64,000 nucleotides of DNA from Termitomyces sp. T153 (lineage: Eukaryota; Basidiomycota; Agaricomycetes; Agaricales; Lyophyllaceae), in NCBI GenBank assembly GCA_018296165.2, contig JACKQL020000110.1, positions 62,001-126,000 of the forward strand, written 5' to 3'. The position numbers and the translations under genes are program-made. Below are positions 52,388 through 64,000 of the stretch, one piece after another. Under the pieces are notes generated by a model that was not told the origin of the DNA, made no database searches, and was given only the letters and a program-made list of their open reading frames with translations. Within the stretch, counting starts at the first letter, position 1; each line of letters opens with the position of its first letter.

Positions 52388-54291
52388 CTACAACCTCTCC
52401 TTCGCAGCGAGAATAGCAGGATGATCGCTGTTCCTGATACGTTCCAATTCCCGCTCCACTTCTGGAGAATAAACGGGCTTGACCTTTTCAGTTGGCGCTC
52501 GCTTGCCACATGCGCGGGCATTGACATGGCGTTTGTAGGAGTCGGAACGAGCAAGTCGAGATCCACAATCTGGACACTCCCAGCGGTCTTTCTCTGCATG
52601 GGTGTGAAGAACATTGCTCTCGAGGTGGCGGACAACATCGCTAAAACGTCCGAAGGGAATCGGACAAATGATTCCAAACGGGCATTCACACTTGGGATTC
52701 ACCTTCTGTTGACGTTTCGGACCCCGGCGGCAACTCTTTTTCCGGAGATTACGTGGAGCTTGGGTCTTGAAATCGTCAGGTTTGGCTCTCGCTTTCGTTG
52801 CTCTGCCTTTAGCTTGCTTCTCGGGAATATCTTCGTCACAATCTGCGTAGCTGATGGGGGCCTTGGTGCGTTCAGAACGTCGCTGTGCCATTGCCCTTGC
52901 TGTGATAAAGTCTTGGTAGACGTAGTCATCGTCATCGGCAATGTCAGCATCCTCCCTCTCGATTTCTTCGTCTGACCCATTTGACGCTGACGACGACGGA
53001 GATGGAGCCTCTACATTGCAGTCCACAGAAATCAATCTGGCTGGTAAAGGGGATTGCAAGGGAGTGACCAGAGGAGAAGTCATTGCACGCTTCCGTTTGC
53101 GTACGTTTGAAAGCTCGGGGGTGGCCGATGGTGATAATGAAGGTGGCGGCAAGGAATAAGACGTGCATGGTGACGTGCGTTCGGTGATCGACAGAGGTGA
53201 CAATTTCAGCCAAGTCTTGGACGAAGATCCCAACATCTGAGGATCTCGTTCAATTATTTTTATGAGGAAAAATAGCCTTTACGCACATATTTACTCGAAT
53301 CAGAGGCATGCGATCGATTAGGGCCTTTATTTCGCGTTGTCCTAGTTGTAATCGCTTTCTTGTGTTCCAAGGCTTTCTTTGTAGCGCTGATGCCTCGATG
53401 ATGAGTCGGAAGAGAGGAAGGTGACTCGAGTTCCAGTTCTGAGAATGTACACCGACGGCGTTTCACAGATGGCTTGTGCTCATCGAGTGGGACAACAATG
53501 TCGTACTTAGTACCGGTTGCGATGCCAGCGGTCAAGACCGGCGACGATTCATGCAAATTGTTATCCAGCTTAGGCTCATTCGGCGAGTCGGCGAATAATT
53601 CAAGGGAAGGCAGATCGATCGTTGCAGATATTGGAGAAACATTCCACGAATTGTCAGAGAGACGAAGAGAGTTGGAGAGCAGAGGCGAGAGCGAATGGGA
53701 GAACGAAAGAAAAGGGTCAGAAATCTGTTCGGAAGTCGTGATAGGTGAAAGATCAGAATTGACAGATGTAGGTGTTGAAGATAATGGAGGCGTGTAGCAA
53801 TGCATATCGGTGCAAGTCGGTGATGACGCAAGGTCGGAAAAGAGAGGAAACAATGTTGACTTGGCCCCAAGTGGCGTCACACCCTCCGTTTGCGCATAGT
53901 TGAGAGTAATGTCAGGTACTGTTGCAATGTTCTTGAAGACTTTGACACGTCGAGCGTACGTGGGATATGGAGCGTAACGCAGAGAGACGTCCTTTCCTTA
54001 TAATTACAGCAGTGTTTGAAGATAGTTGAAACATATACATACAATTGGACGAGATCCACACTGTGGCTGTTTGGCAAGCGCGTTGCCTTCATCATTGGAC
54101 TCCGTCTGGAGGCTCTTCCAATACTCTAGAGACATCTGGTAGTCGTCCCGGGTGAAGAGAAGGTGGTGGTACAAGAATAAGAGCCATTGTTGTTCCCCGG
54201 GGTTGCATGTTGGTGTCTGTGGGTCCAAAGGGCACGTGAAGCGCGATTTTGATGTGGAGTGGCTTTTGTTGAAATCCAGGCCGACAATCGA
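52388..54291 (-). CDS. C2H2-type zinc-finger protein, putative transcription factor (5' end unresolved)
   Basis: Likely nuclear DNA-binding protein. Minus-strand exons: about 54291-54043, 53991-53287, 53236-52388. The first intron uses acceptor GGAAAG|GAC at 53991, giving CGSRPIDVSLRYAPYPTYAR; the nearer AAG acceptor breaks the frame. The N-terminal part is a conserved-looking helical region (EQQWLLFLYHHLLFTRDDY). The middle is Ser/Pro-rich and acidic (DIADDDDYVYQDF). A basic linker leads to a Cys/His-rich region: CECPFGIICPIPF followed by RHLESNVLHTH, then WECPDCGSRLARSD and KRHVNARAC. The final 30 residues are charged. The upstream frame is open to 54291 but has no ATG, so a short first exon is probably missing. 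Regulatory targets cannot be inferred. Confidence 0.72.
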
Positions 54292-54932
54292 TCATGCCAA
54301 AAATGGGAAGAACAAGCGCCCGAACTGGCATAATCGGTAGTTATCTGATGTTCTGAACTCCATCAGAACTGATTAGCATTGATGACTGGCATCTGATGAC
54401 CTTGTTATCGTTGTTTTATGGTTCAATCTTAATTGTCTGCTCGCCCTCGCCTCTGTCTCAATACACAACGACGAATGATGCCGTCCTCGCCACTGCCAAG
54501 TTATCAACGCTTCACACGTACAGAATGTTTTCAGGAAGGACAACATCTACTATGTATTGGAAGTTGAAGTGGAGTTAGGGTCTTTCATCATTACTCACGA
54601 TGATATCTTGCATTGCCCTCAGATTATGTACGGTTATTCCTGTGTCACAGACAAATCGGAAGTCATCACAGACCAACTGACACCACACGTGATTTGGAGT
54701 CGATCAATAAAGGCTGGCGCTGAGGCGTATTAACCCCATTGGCCCTGAAAAAGATGCTGCGCAGGACCGGCGTCTAGATGAGATACCAGAATTGTGGCAA
54801 GGTTGTGCGCTGTCTGATCGAATCTTTCACAGTTTTATGCCGTTCACATCAACATTTTGAACAGCTATGCAGCGGACGTCGGCGGCGGTCGGCGGCGTTC
54901 GAAAGTTAAACGTCGAGCGTTAAAGAATCCGG

Positions 54933-54988
54933 GAGTACAGCAGTTCAATCCGAGAGTACAGCAGTTCAATCCGAGAGTACAGCAGTTT
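54933..54988 (+). repeat. 21-nt tandem repeat, nearly three copies
   Basis: Copies of GAGTACAGCAGTTCAATCCGA start at 54933, 54954 and 54975; the last is cut short. Unit length is a multiple of three. Confidence 0.9.
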
Positions 54989-55622
54989 AGCGAGGAACCA
55001 TGCTTGAGACAGCGCATCGTGCAAGCCATGAGTCGTTCGGTTACCATAGAATCGGCTCCTGCTGTCGGAAGATGCTGTGAATTACGAGGATGTAAGACGA
55101 GTCATTTGTCCTAACAGTAATTAGGCCAAAAACTTGCTTCATTCTTTGTATTTATTTGTTACGAGGAGCCTGGGAAGAAGTAGTTTCCAGCTCTAAAGCA
55201 TGACAAGGTCCGTTTCTCTGTCTGTTTCGTTCATGACCTCACCCAGAGAAAACCAAGAGCTTCAGCGGCTTGAACAATTGAACCGAATTCAACAAATACG
55301 GAGAGTCGATGATCCCGTAAAGCCGTAAATGCTGGACTTGAAGTGGATGCATTTACTCGGAGTACATGATAATCATTGTCTTCTCGAGGTAGCTGAGTTG
55401 TCGTGGAAGTTCGAAGTGTGGCCTCCTTCTTTCATTGACCTCGGCTGAGCAATAATTTGAGAGACATCTCAGAATATGTAAGAATTAACTTCTATCGGTC
55501 ATTCGTATGCAGACTACCCAAAAATCTGACGACGACGTACGGACATTTCTATTTTTATCATGGACCAATTTCGAACACTGATTTATGACGTATCCGAGAC
55601 CCTCTATCACCACCGAATGATG

Positions 55623-55630
55623 TATAAAAG
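55623..55630 (+). promoter_or_regulatory. Putative TATA box of the short-chain dehydrogenase gene
   Basis: TATAAAAG lies 85 nt before the ATG at 55708, a typical core promoter arrangement. Assigned by position and sequence only. Confidence 0.5.
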
Positions 55631-55707
55631 CTGACCAAGTCTCCAACTGATTTGTCTGCTTCCCACCACCCTCTTCCATCTTCTCACCGCAGCTTACACT
55701 GTCTACA

Positions 55708-56987
<1,280 letters not shown>

Positions 56988-58440
56988 ACTGGTTAAGAGC
57001 TCGATGATGCCAATTCTCAAGACTGTACTGTATGCATATGGACAATGATTCTTGGCTGCCGTTGATGAAAGGCGCCATCAACGAGATTATGTATCATTAC
57101 GTTTCCATCTCCGCGCCTGTTGCTTTGAGAACATATACAATATCATGTATTTAAGGATTCTCCTTGGATGCCTGGACACACTAGTTGTTGAGATCGTGAC
57201 TCTCAGGGACAAATGTGGACGAGATTTGATTCGCTGTAAATTTCCCGTTCGATGAGAGAGCAGGGCAATCGAGAAATTGACTCTGGACCTGTATTACTAT
57301 AATGTTTTTCAGCATGTGTCGTCGTGCATCCATGAGGTGAAGCATAAGCCTGGCCTATTACGATCCTTGCTAATGTTTGAGCAGGAATCATTGTTTTGAG
57401 TGTTTGAGCAGGAATCATTGTTTTGTGCTATAGCACAATCTGTTCCTCGTCAACATTTTCTGGGAGCGATCACTGGCACGCACAGGCTCGACGCGAGGGT
57501 CACAGGATCAATTTGGACTCAGCGAACCAATTTTTTTCCCATCGTAATTAGTAGCAAAAATATAGATGATGAACAACCGATGCACATATACACAATCTAG
57601 CTATGTTATTCCTTACGACCGAGTACAGTGAATGCGGTGCACGTTCTGGAAGGTGACATTGTACACAAGCGCAGACAACAGGTGTTGTGCACCTGGGTAT
57701 TTGAAATACACTCCCGAATCCGGGGTTTCAGAATATAGAATTTACAAGAGCAGAGAAGACTCGAGGTCAGAACATGCATAAGAAGTTCATCCTGCCAGTG
57801 ATCCCTCTGGTGTCAGATTGGAAGGTTTGATGCTTTTATATGGCCCGCGTGGCGAGCACTACAATATTAATTCATCCAGATACCCTATATCGCGGAATTC
57901 CGATCAACCTTTATCCAGTCTGGTTTCCACGTGAGATTATACTCTTCCTGGTATCATATGTTCATATCTATTTCGTTCCCCTGACCTTGCCAGAATAAGT
58001 ACTTGTACCCATTGGCCTTGATCATACAAAATTTGAAGGACCGCTAATCCTATGAAACAAGATGCATTTTCTCGTAGTATTGGCTCATTGTTATAATACA
58101 AGGGGAACCATCAACGTACCCCAAAAATACTGCAGTATAGCCATGACTGCAGCTGAGGAGTGGCAGGACCTTGTACATCAAATGCTCACCGGCCTTCAAA
58201 ATTTAAATTGCATCTGTGGAACGGCTCTACGACGGAATTTATCCTACGTGGCAGCATCAATGAATGTCGTAGTGTCCATCGCAAAAATCATGAAGATGCG
58301 TAACCTAACCAGGCTGTATTTCACTCTGGGCCGGTGGCTGTAACACCAGTCCAGGCCAGAAGTTCTCAGTATGAGCGCCATCCTTATGGAGTCAGGTAGC
58401 AGTCACATAATCAACTCCGACGTTCGTCTCAAGTTTAATG
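56988..58440. other. Intergenic region
   Basis: No gene recognised in 1.4 kb. There is a 27-nt tandem duplication near 57.4 kb. Open frames up to 93 codons show no family signal. Confidence 0.5.
57374..57425 (+). repeat. 27-nt tandem duplication
   Basis: GTTTGAGCAGGAATCATTG followed by TTTTG occurs twice, from 57374 and from 57401, separated by two bases. Confidence 0.85.
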
Positions 58441-58507
58441 GCGTTGGTCATGAGCTCGGCTGATAACGAGAAACAAGTACATACTTTACATATCTCACGA
58501 TCTCGTC
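58441..58507 (+). repeat. Dispersed repeat, copy 2
   Basis: Partner of the minus-strand copy at 10951-11010. It lies immediately upstream of the LINE fragment, so it may mark the edge of a repeated element. Confidence 0.7.
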
Positions 58508-59026
58508 AACTAACGCACGCGGGACGATGGTCGAAGGAAAAAAACGATGGAAAAGTGGAGACGACGATGGATCAGAGCAACCCCCGCGGGCGGCTTTGAG
58601 AAGGCGAACAAATTCCCACCCTCGTGGAAACCGAGGGAACACGTGTGGAAAGCCCCAAGAGAGATATTCAGCAGGCTGACACAGTGCAGAAGGAAACACG
58701 AATTTATCGGTCAGTACTACACCAGATTTGTACCTAATGAACGGAAAGAGTGCCCATGCGGAGAACCACTCCAAACGAGGGACCATATAATACGAGAATG
58801 CACTCGATACGAGGAGTACAGCGAAATACTGAGGGAAGCCGACCAAGGCCTTGGTATGGAGACCCTCCTAGGATCGAAGGAAGGTCTGACGGCAATGATA
58901 AAGTTCTTGGAAAAATCGGGAGCCTTCACAAAGACCGGACTTCCACGCGAGCGAGTGTGGCTAAACCGACGGCGGATGACGAAGAAAAAGACAGAGAGAG
59001 GGAGGAAGAGGAGGAAGGGAGCTTAA
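58508..59026 (+). mobile_element. 3' fragment of a non-LTR (LINE) retrotransposon
   Basis: A single open frame reads REIFSRLTQCRRKHEFIGQY, then YTRFVPNERKECPCGEPLQT and HIIRECTRYEEYSEILREA. The Cys-Pro-Cys-Gly ... His ... Cys knuckle and surrounding sequence are the C-terminal end of the second ORF in fungal LINEs (Tad-like elements often found in Agaricomycetes). The RT and endonuclease domains are absent, as expected for a 5'-truncated insertion. CG content is normal here, so it has not been decayed like the large island. The GA-rich sequence after 59027 is probably its 3' tail. Confidence 0.75.
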
Positions 59027-59680
59027 GCATGGAAGAGGGGGAAATAATGAGTCGGACGAAGGAGAGGAAGGGGAGTGAGCAGGGAGGGTGGGAGGAGAGG
59101 AGAGGAGGATGAAGGAGAGGAGAGGAGGATGAAGAAACCCCAGGACTGACGGACGGACGAAGATATCGGTGGACAGGAAGGCGAGGATCGAGACAACGAA
59201 GCGCCAGCCTCAGGTGCAGGGAAAGAGTAGGGGACAGTAGATGAGGGATCTAATTTCCGAGAAAGGGTCTCAACAGCAAAGCAACTGGGATCACGGACAC
59301 CTTATCATCACGCACGATGACGAGCCAAACTGCCAACAGACCGACACAAACGCAGAAAGGCGATGTATGGATTAAAGATATTTGAGCGACGATGACGACA
59401 GTCACCGCGTACAGTACATTAGACATAAACCCACTAGGTTGTGACGGGAGAGTCACCCAGTAGTGTAGCTTGCCGGCGGTTAAATTTTATTCATGGGTTA
59501 TATATCGGCATCAAAGCGTGAGCTATACCTAGTCGATACTCTCACGCGAGCATCATTCTCTTCTTCTACATTCCTTCACATACTTGACCACATATTGCGC
59601 TGGCGCTGTTTCACTTTTTCGCTTTTTATCACTTTTTGTCTTGTCTGTGCAGTATTTGCGGAGATTTCGCATCTTAATTT
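59027..59680. other. Probable LINE 3' tail and metacaspase upstream region
   Basis: GA-rich sequence with a 21-22-nt duplicated unit near 59092-59133 (GGAGAGGAGAGGAGGATGAA), then ordinary intergenic sequence. No gene seen. Confidence 0.4.
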
Positions 59681-61409
59681 ATGGCAATCATACAATATCA
59701 ATCTGCGCACAGGTTCGTGGATCTGTCTAAAACCCTGGTGTGCCCGCCATTGAAACATGCTCTGCTTGTTGGAATCAAGTACACGCGTGACAAGGAGCTG
59801 GTGGGAGATAGTGCCAACGCCCTCAAGGGTCCACACAACGACGTTTTTGCAATGAGACAGCTGTTACTAATTGGTAAGTGTCTATTATCCATTCATCCCG
59901 TTCCTTAATCTTCCACGACTACACAAGATTGCTACGAGTGTTTACCAGAGAATATCGTGGTTCTTGTGTATACAGACGACCCTCTTCAGACACAGCCTAC
60001 GGAAAATTCAGATGCTGGACATACAATCCAAATTGAGAGCAAGAGCTTGAGTGAGGAGGACAGTCTGGACGAATGCTGTTCTTTCACTGAGCTTCAGTCA
60101 TGTTAAGACTGACATCATCATCATCTAAGGTATCATACCGAGAGACAGAATTGATTACAGATAACGTGAGTGAGGTCCTATCTTTCCAACCGCTTTTGTT
60201 TCCTATCCGAGCCGAAAGGAGCTTCGGCGGTATCTAGTGGATCTCATGCCAATCGAAGGTAATCTTGTGGTATAGTTTTCTCATCATGATACGAAGTCCG
60301 CCTCTGGCGGTCTTTTTCACCAGGTAGTATACGATCCATGTCACTCTGCATATGTCACTCTGCATCGTTTCTAAGTGAGAGATATGTCCTTGTCTTGAGG
60401 TTTGTTCAATAGCATCTCAGATCTGGAGCACACCCAATGCAATCAAGTCTACGTTCCCTGGATGTCTAAGGGGAAGCGAAGGTCTGGCTCTAGGCTCAGC
60501 GGTGATGGTATGTCTCCATACATTTTTGCCTTCTCTATCTCATCGCTTTCAGTTCGGCGCCAGACTATAGGAATGATGTGTGGTTTGAGCTCCCAGTTAT
60601 AGTCTTACACAACACTGTAATTCTCTCCCCGTAAATTCATTGAAACAACCGAAGCAAGTACATCCATCAAGGACGACGTCGACGTACCATATTCCATTTC
60701 CCCTTCATTACAAGAGTCTCGGAGGTCTCAGGACGCGGTCAATGACAATAAAGTCGGGACTCAAACCCTGGTGTAGTGCACCTTCGTCACTCATCCAGCA
60801 GTGTAACTCTCCAGACTCAATGTGCGCGTGCGACGGATGGTATCTACCAGAGGCACCAAAATTTGCAAACGTTGTACGTCTTTCCCTTCTTTTTCGTCTT
60901 GGTAATGTAACCTCACGACGTGACAAATGGATAGCACTTTCAGCATGCAACGAGGAGTTGTCCTGGGAGGATTCCGATAGCTCCTTCATGACTATGGTAT
61001 GTGCCGCTCAATTAAAATATCCACTTGGAGCACAAGTGACTGTCTCTACAGCAGGCTGTGGTGAGAATTCTGAGTACGCTTCATTGGATATATTACTGTT
61101 TTTACAGAACTTCAATCTGTTCGCAAGGATCTAACCCACATCCTCAAATACATCACTTTCTTTGTCATGTCAGGTACTATATCTTCTCATAGCTCCAGGT
61201 CCCTTATGGCTGATCTACTTCATGTTAGCCATCACCTTCATGCCATGTACTTGTGGCTACGTGATAGCGGGCCAAGGTTCCGAAAACGAGTAAGGGAACT
61301 CAATAAGAAGCGAGCGGCGAAAGGTCTTCCTCCTTGGTACCTGCCTCTAGAACTTGAACTAGATATGGATAACTGTTTGTGTTTTCTGGAATCTGTTTCT
61401 GAACTTTGA
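59681..61409 (+). pseudogene. Metacaspase-like gene, degenerate tandem copy
   Basis: Caspase-fold p20 sequence begins with HALLVGIKYTRD and LKGPHNDVFAMRQLL (exon 59681-59873), then CLPENIVVL (from 59928). The catalytic His motif appears as SDAGHTIQIESK, but it directly follows QPTEN. The roughly 20 residues that lie between these points in the downstream copy, one whole exon there, are missing. Later family blocks persist: ELRRYLVDLMPIE, CHSASF, EHTQCNQVYVPWMSKGKRR, GMMCGLSSQL, FANV and LSACNEELSWEDSDS, then a helical tail ending at 61409. I need at least two single-base frameshifts (near 60152 and 60284) and no splice path joins the catalytic Cys block. I therefore call it a pseudogene; a differently spliced protein is not excluded. 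Confidence 0.65.
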
Positions 61410-62025
61410 ATCAATCATTGCAATTCATACGGATCTCAAGTCATCATCCCATCATACGTTGATCGTTCCCATCCGATATTGCTGTGCACCTAGATACGTC
61501 TGAACAGCCTCAGTATGCCTCGTGGAATCCTTAACGAACAATTTATTTGTCTTACTGTGATACATGCACACCGTTGACATAGTTATCCTTTCAATGAACT
61601 TTTCTCTCAAAATCGAGTGACTGGATAAATAAAATTTGTTTGTTAACCGCAATCTTGGTGTCTTTCTTGCGGTCAGTTTGCACTAGCTACATTTTTTGCC
61701 GTTGTTGTAAGGTTGATGTTGATGGGGAATGATTGCAAGCAATAGTAGGGACCCAGGTGTGTTTTCCTGTGCCCTTGCACATCAACCTGTGTTGCATCGC
61801 CCAAGCTTCCGCCACAAATTTTGCCACTTGACCAGCATAGCATCAAGCTTTGTTTTCTATACCTTTCACCTCTTGTCTGTGGAGTATTTTCTGCTTTTCG
61901 TTGTTCCTAGAAAGGCTGCCATTTACACTGTGTCGATAACTTATTGGGGTCGCGCAACGTTAACACAACAACGTCCAGTCGCGTCGCGGCGTTACTCTTC
62001 CTTCGCCATAGCTGTTCATTATCAC
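61410..62025. other. Spacer between tandem metacaspase loci
   Basis: Six hundred bases. An open frame (61729-62088) overlaps exon 1 of the next gene in the same frame, so the real start could be upstream of 62026. Nothing else is visible. Confidence 0.4.
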
Positions 62026-64000
62026 ATGCGAAGATCTTTCCCGCCAATCAAGAGTAGCATCTTCTCACCGGTGAGTCATCTTTCATGATGATGCGCAACT
62101 TAATCGAGTATGTGTGCCTCCTGTAGCTTGTGAAGGCGGCCGAGAAGTTCCGGAGCCGAGGTTCTGTTAGGCAGGTATTGTCTGAAGTTGTGCCTCCAAA
62201 AGAACCTACCAGGCGTGCGCTGCTCGTTGCAATAAACTATCCCAATCTTCCGCATCTGGACCGTTTAGAAGGGCCGCAACGAGATGTCGAGAAACTTAGG
62301 GACATACTTATCAGTGAATATATCTTTGTGGCATTTAATTGTATTCATTGATCCCGATATCGTCTCCTGCTACAGATAGATACCAATACCAGCAGGAGTT
62401 GATCACTATTCTTACGGACAAAGAAGGCATATCAGCTACATACTATCCGACAAGGGAGAATGTTGTCAGTCCAAACCTTCTGCTTTCTCTTCTCTTCAAA
62501 CCCACCAATATTTCTCGACTGAACCCACAGCTAAAGCATCTTCGACATTTCTATGACGGACAAACGCCCGGTGACCAGTATTTATTCTACTGTGAGTTTA
62601 AGTATTAGCTGGTGCCGCTTGATGTTGGTTGCTACAAGGCTTGATAGTTGCTGGGCACTCATTCCAATATGAGACGGAGGATAAGAGAGAGGAGGACAGA
62701 AAGGATGAGTGTATGTACGGCATCATTTACTTCTACTCAACATATATCTCACGAGTCCAACGATCAGTTCTCTTACCCAGTATTGATCGGGAGACCTTTG
62801 AAAAGCTCAAGGAAGATACTGAAAAATATAAAGGTTATGGGATCGTTGATGATGTATGTTTCCCAATGCCAGATATACTTTCTTGCATTTTCCTTTTCTC
62901 AAGATTTCAACTTCCAGGTACTCGCAGAATACTTAGTCAAGCCTCTGAATGACGCGAGTCGCTTGACTGTAAGTGGATTTTGCTTCTGTCTATCTGCAGA
63001 GGTAACCACAGAAGTAAGGCCATTTTCGACACGTGTCATTCTAATACCTTGCTTGGTGAGTCGCGTCAAATCATTCCTCTTTGTCTTTGGGTGCCGATTC
63101 TCCACAAGATTTACCCCATCATCGATGTAATCGGGTATCTAACTGGAAGAGCCTTTGTAAGTCAGGCTGTTCTTTTATATTTTTCTGTATATTAATCTTT
63201 TTCTTCGTTTTCCAGTTCGTAGAGCAAAACGACGTTGTATATTGAATCCACCTTATACTGCCGCAAAAAAGACTCATATTTTTTATTGAGATCACGAAAT
63301 GTCTTTTGGACGTGAGATGCTTGAGACAACGATGCACCCTTCCGACCAGCCACGGTCGTGCAATGGATATCGGGACGAATGTCGCCGCATGAAAGGTGTC
63401 AGGAATAACGTCGTGAGTTTCCTATCTCATGTTATAAATCTGGACACATCTCACCATGGAAAATCTTGAAGATATGTCTATCAGCGTGCAAAGACTCACA
63501 GGAAGTCTGGGAACATAGTAAATTTCTGTCTATGACTAGTGTCAGTCCCTTTTGTGAATGTTCCTACGGAAAGATCGCTCAATATAATCTTTAAAGCTGT
63601 TAGTTAATTTCTTAGGTGAAGTCATTATATCTATAGTCCACAGCTGACTAACTAAATCGGTGTTAAGCTCAAGAACAGAACTATCGTCCTACTCTTAAGA
63701 AGACGATGCGCGCTGTGAGGTACGCTTACTAGCAAGATTTTAATTGATGATAATTGTGACTTGAGATGGTCTAGTGCATGCAAGAAGAAGACGTGGCTCA
63801 AGAAAAGAGAGAAATCAGCTCCACAGGTAAGCGATGATCCTCTGTTCATTTTCTAGTGTACTGAAGAACTCATATTTGCGGTGGCAATAGCTGTCAAGCC
63901 GTTATCCCGCAGTACGTCTCATCTAGTATGGGGCAGAAATAAGGTCTAATCTTTTTGTTTAGCGAATGAATTCGTTCTTCTACCTCTGAATGCATTGCCT
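62026..64000 (+). CDS. Metacaspase-like (caspase-domain) protein, 3' end beyond window
   Basis: Cysteine peptidase of clan CD; fungal metacaspases cleave after Arg/Lys and act in stress and cell death. Exons: 62026-62070, 62127-62313, 62376-62464, 62531-62591, 62648-62710, 62768-62853, 62918-62968, 63019-63055, 63109-63156, 63216-63236, 63291-63412, 63472-63540, then probably 63675-63719 and on. Motifs: RRALLVAINYPNL, EGPQRDVEKLRDIL, catalytic His in YLFYFAGHSFQ, catalytic Cys in AIFDTCHSNTLLDLPHHRC, then CNGYRDECRR and ICLSACKDSQEVWEH, the conserved SAC block. An in-frame TGA at 63287 is removed by an intron (63237-63290). Many exons are under 90 nt. The exon after 63540 is uncertain. It appears functional as far as visible and is the tandem paralog of the upstream pseudogene. 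Confidence 0.8.

Larger units (their letters stand above)
54332..55707. other. Intergenic region with a 21-nt tandem repeat
   Basis: No gene supported. An open frame at 54857-55114 contains a seven-residue tandem repeat but shows no other coding signal. The promoter of the SDR gene is at the right end. Confidence 0.5.

Noticed and set aside
53877..54095. Minus-strand frame ending LLSTMRKRRV as an exon of the zinc-finger gene
   Set aside because: It ends in a stop before the next exon, while an acceptor a few bases away gives a continuous, protein-like frame into the downstream exon.
63287..63289. In-frame TGA as evidence that the second metacaspase is broken
   Set aside because: A GT-AG intron at 63237-63290 removes the stop and joins RRAKRR to YHEMSFGRE in frame.

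Overview
The window looks like a nuclear contig from a mushroom-forming basidiomycete (Agaricomycetes). Genes are split by many introns of roughly 40-60 nt, gene order mixes strands with no operons, and the recognisable proteins are typical of wood or litter fungi: an AA9 lytic polysaccharide monooxygenase, a GMC oxidoreductase, a ROM2-type Rho GEF, an SR-protein kinase and metacaspases. All coordinates and exon joins were worked out by eye from reading frames, splice signals and family motifs.

Left gene-rich arm (1-23.3 kb). A coiled-coil/Ser-rich protein of unknown function runs off the left edge on the minus strand. On the plus strand follow an AA9 LPMO (3386-4617), a long-chain acyl-CoA synthetase (5584-7922), a GMC oxidoreductase (8392-10425) and an aldo/keto reductase (11357-12702). 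A GDSL/SGNH esterase (13312-14620) and an SRPK-type kinase (17527-20420) lie on the minus strand. An F-box gene (21775-23279) has a decayed duplicate at 14825-16466 and a small fragment near 21.5 kb.

CpG-free island (about 23.85-45.68 kb). The base composition changes abruptly: I count only about seven CG dinucleotides in nearly 22 kb. The island holds a dead Ty3/gypsy pol on the minus strand (about 25.8-28.8 kb), a JmjC-domain relic and an unidentified roughly 300-codon relic on the plus strand (29-35 kb), tandem repeats, and long AT-rich stretches with no gene. The two plus-strand relics keep one reading frame but carry stop codons, which suggests methylation- or RIP-like point mutation rather than drift with indels.

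Right gene-rich arm (45.7-64 kb). A 20-exon ROM2-like Rho GEF (46035-52035) has the order DEP, DH-like, DH, PH, CNH. A C2H2-type zinc-finger protein follows on the minus strand (52388 to about 54.29 kb), then a short-chain dehydrogenase with a damaged splice donor (55708-56987), a 3' fragment of a non-LTR retrotransposon (about 58.5-59.03 kb), and two metacaspase-like loci in tandem. The first (59681-61409) is a pseudogene lacking one exon equivalent. The second (from 62026) keeps the His/Cys dyad and reaches the right end.

The genes do not form one evident pathway. LPMO, GMC oxidoreductase and AKR are each plausible in plant-biomass oxidation or aromatic metabolism; the ROM2-like GEF serves Rho/cell-wall-integrity signalling; SRPK, F-box, zinc-finger and metacaspase proteins are regulatory.
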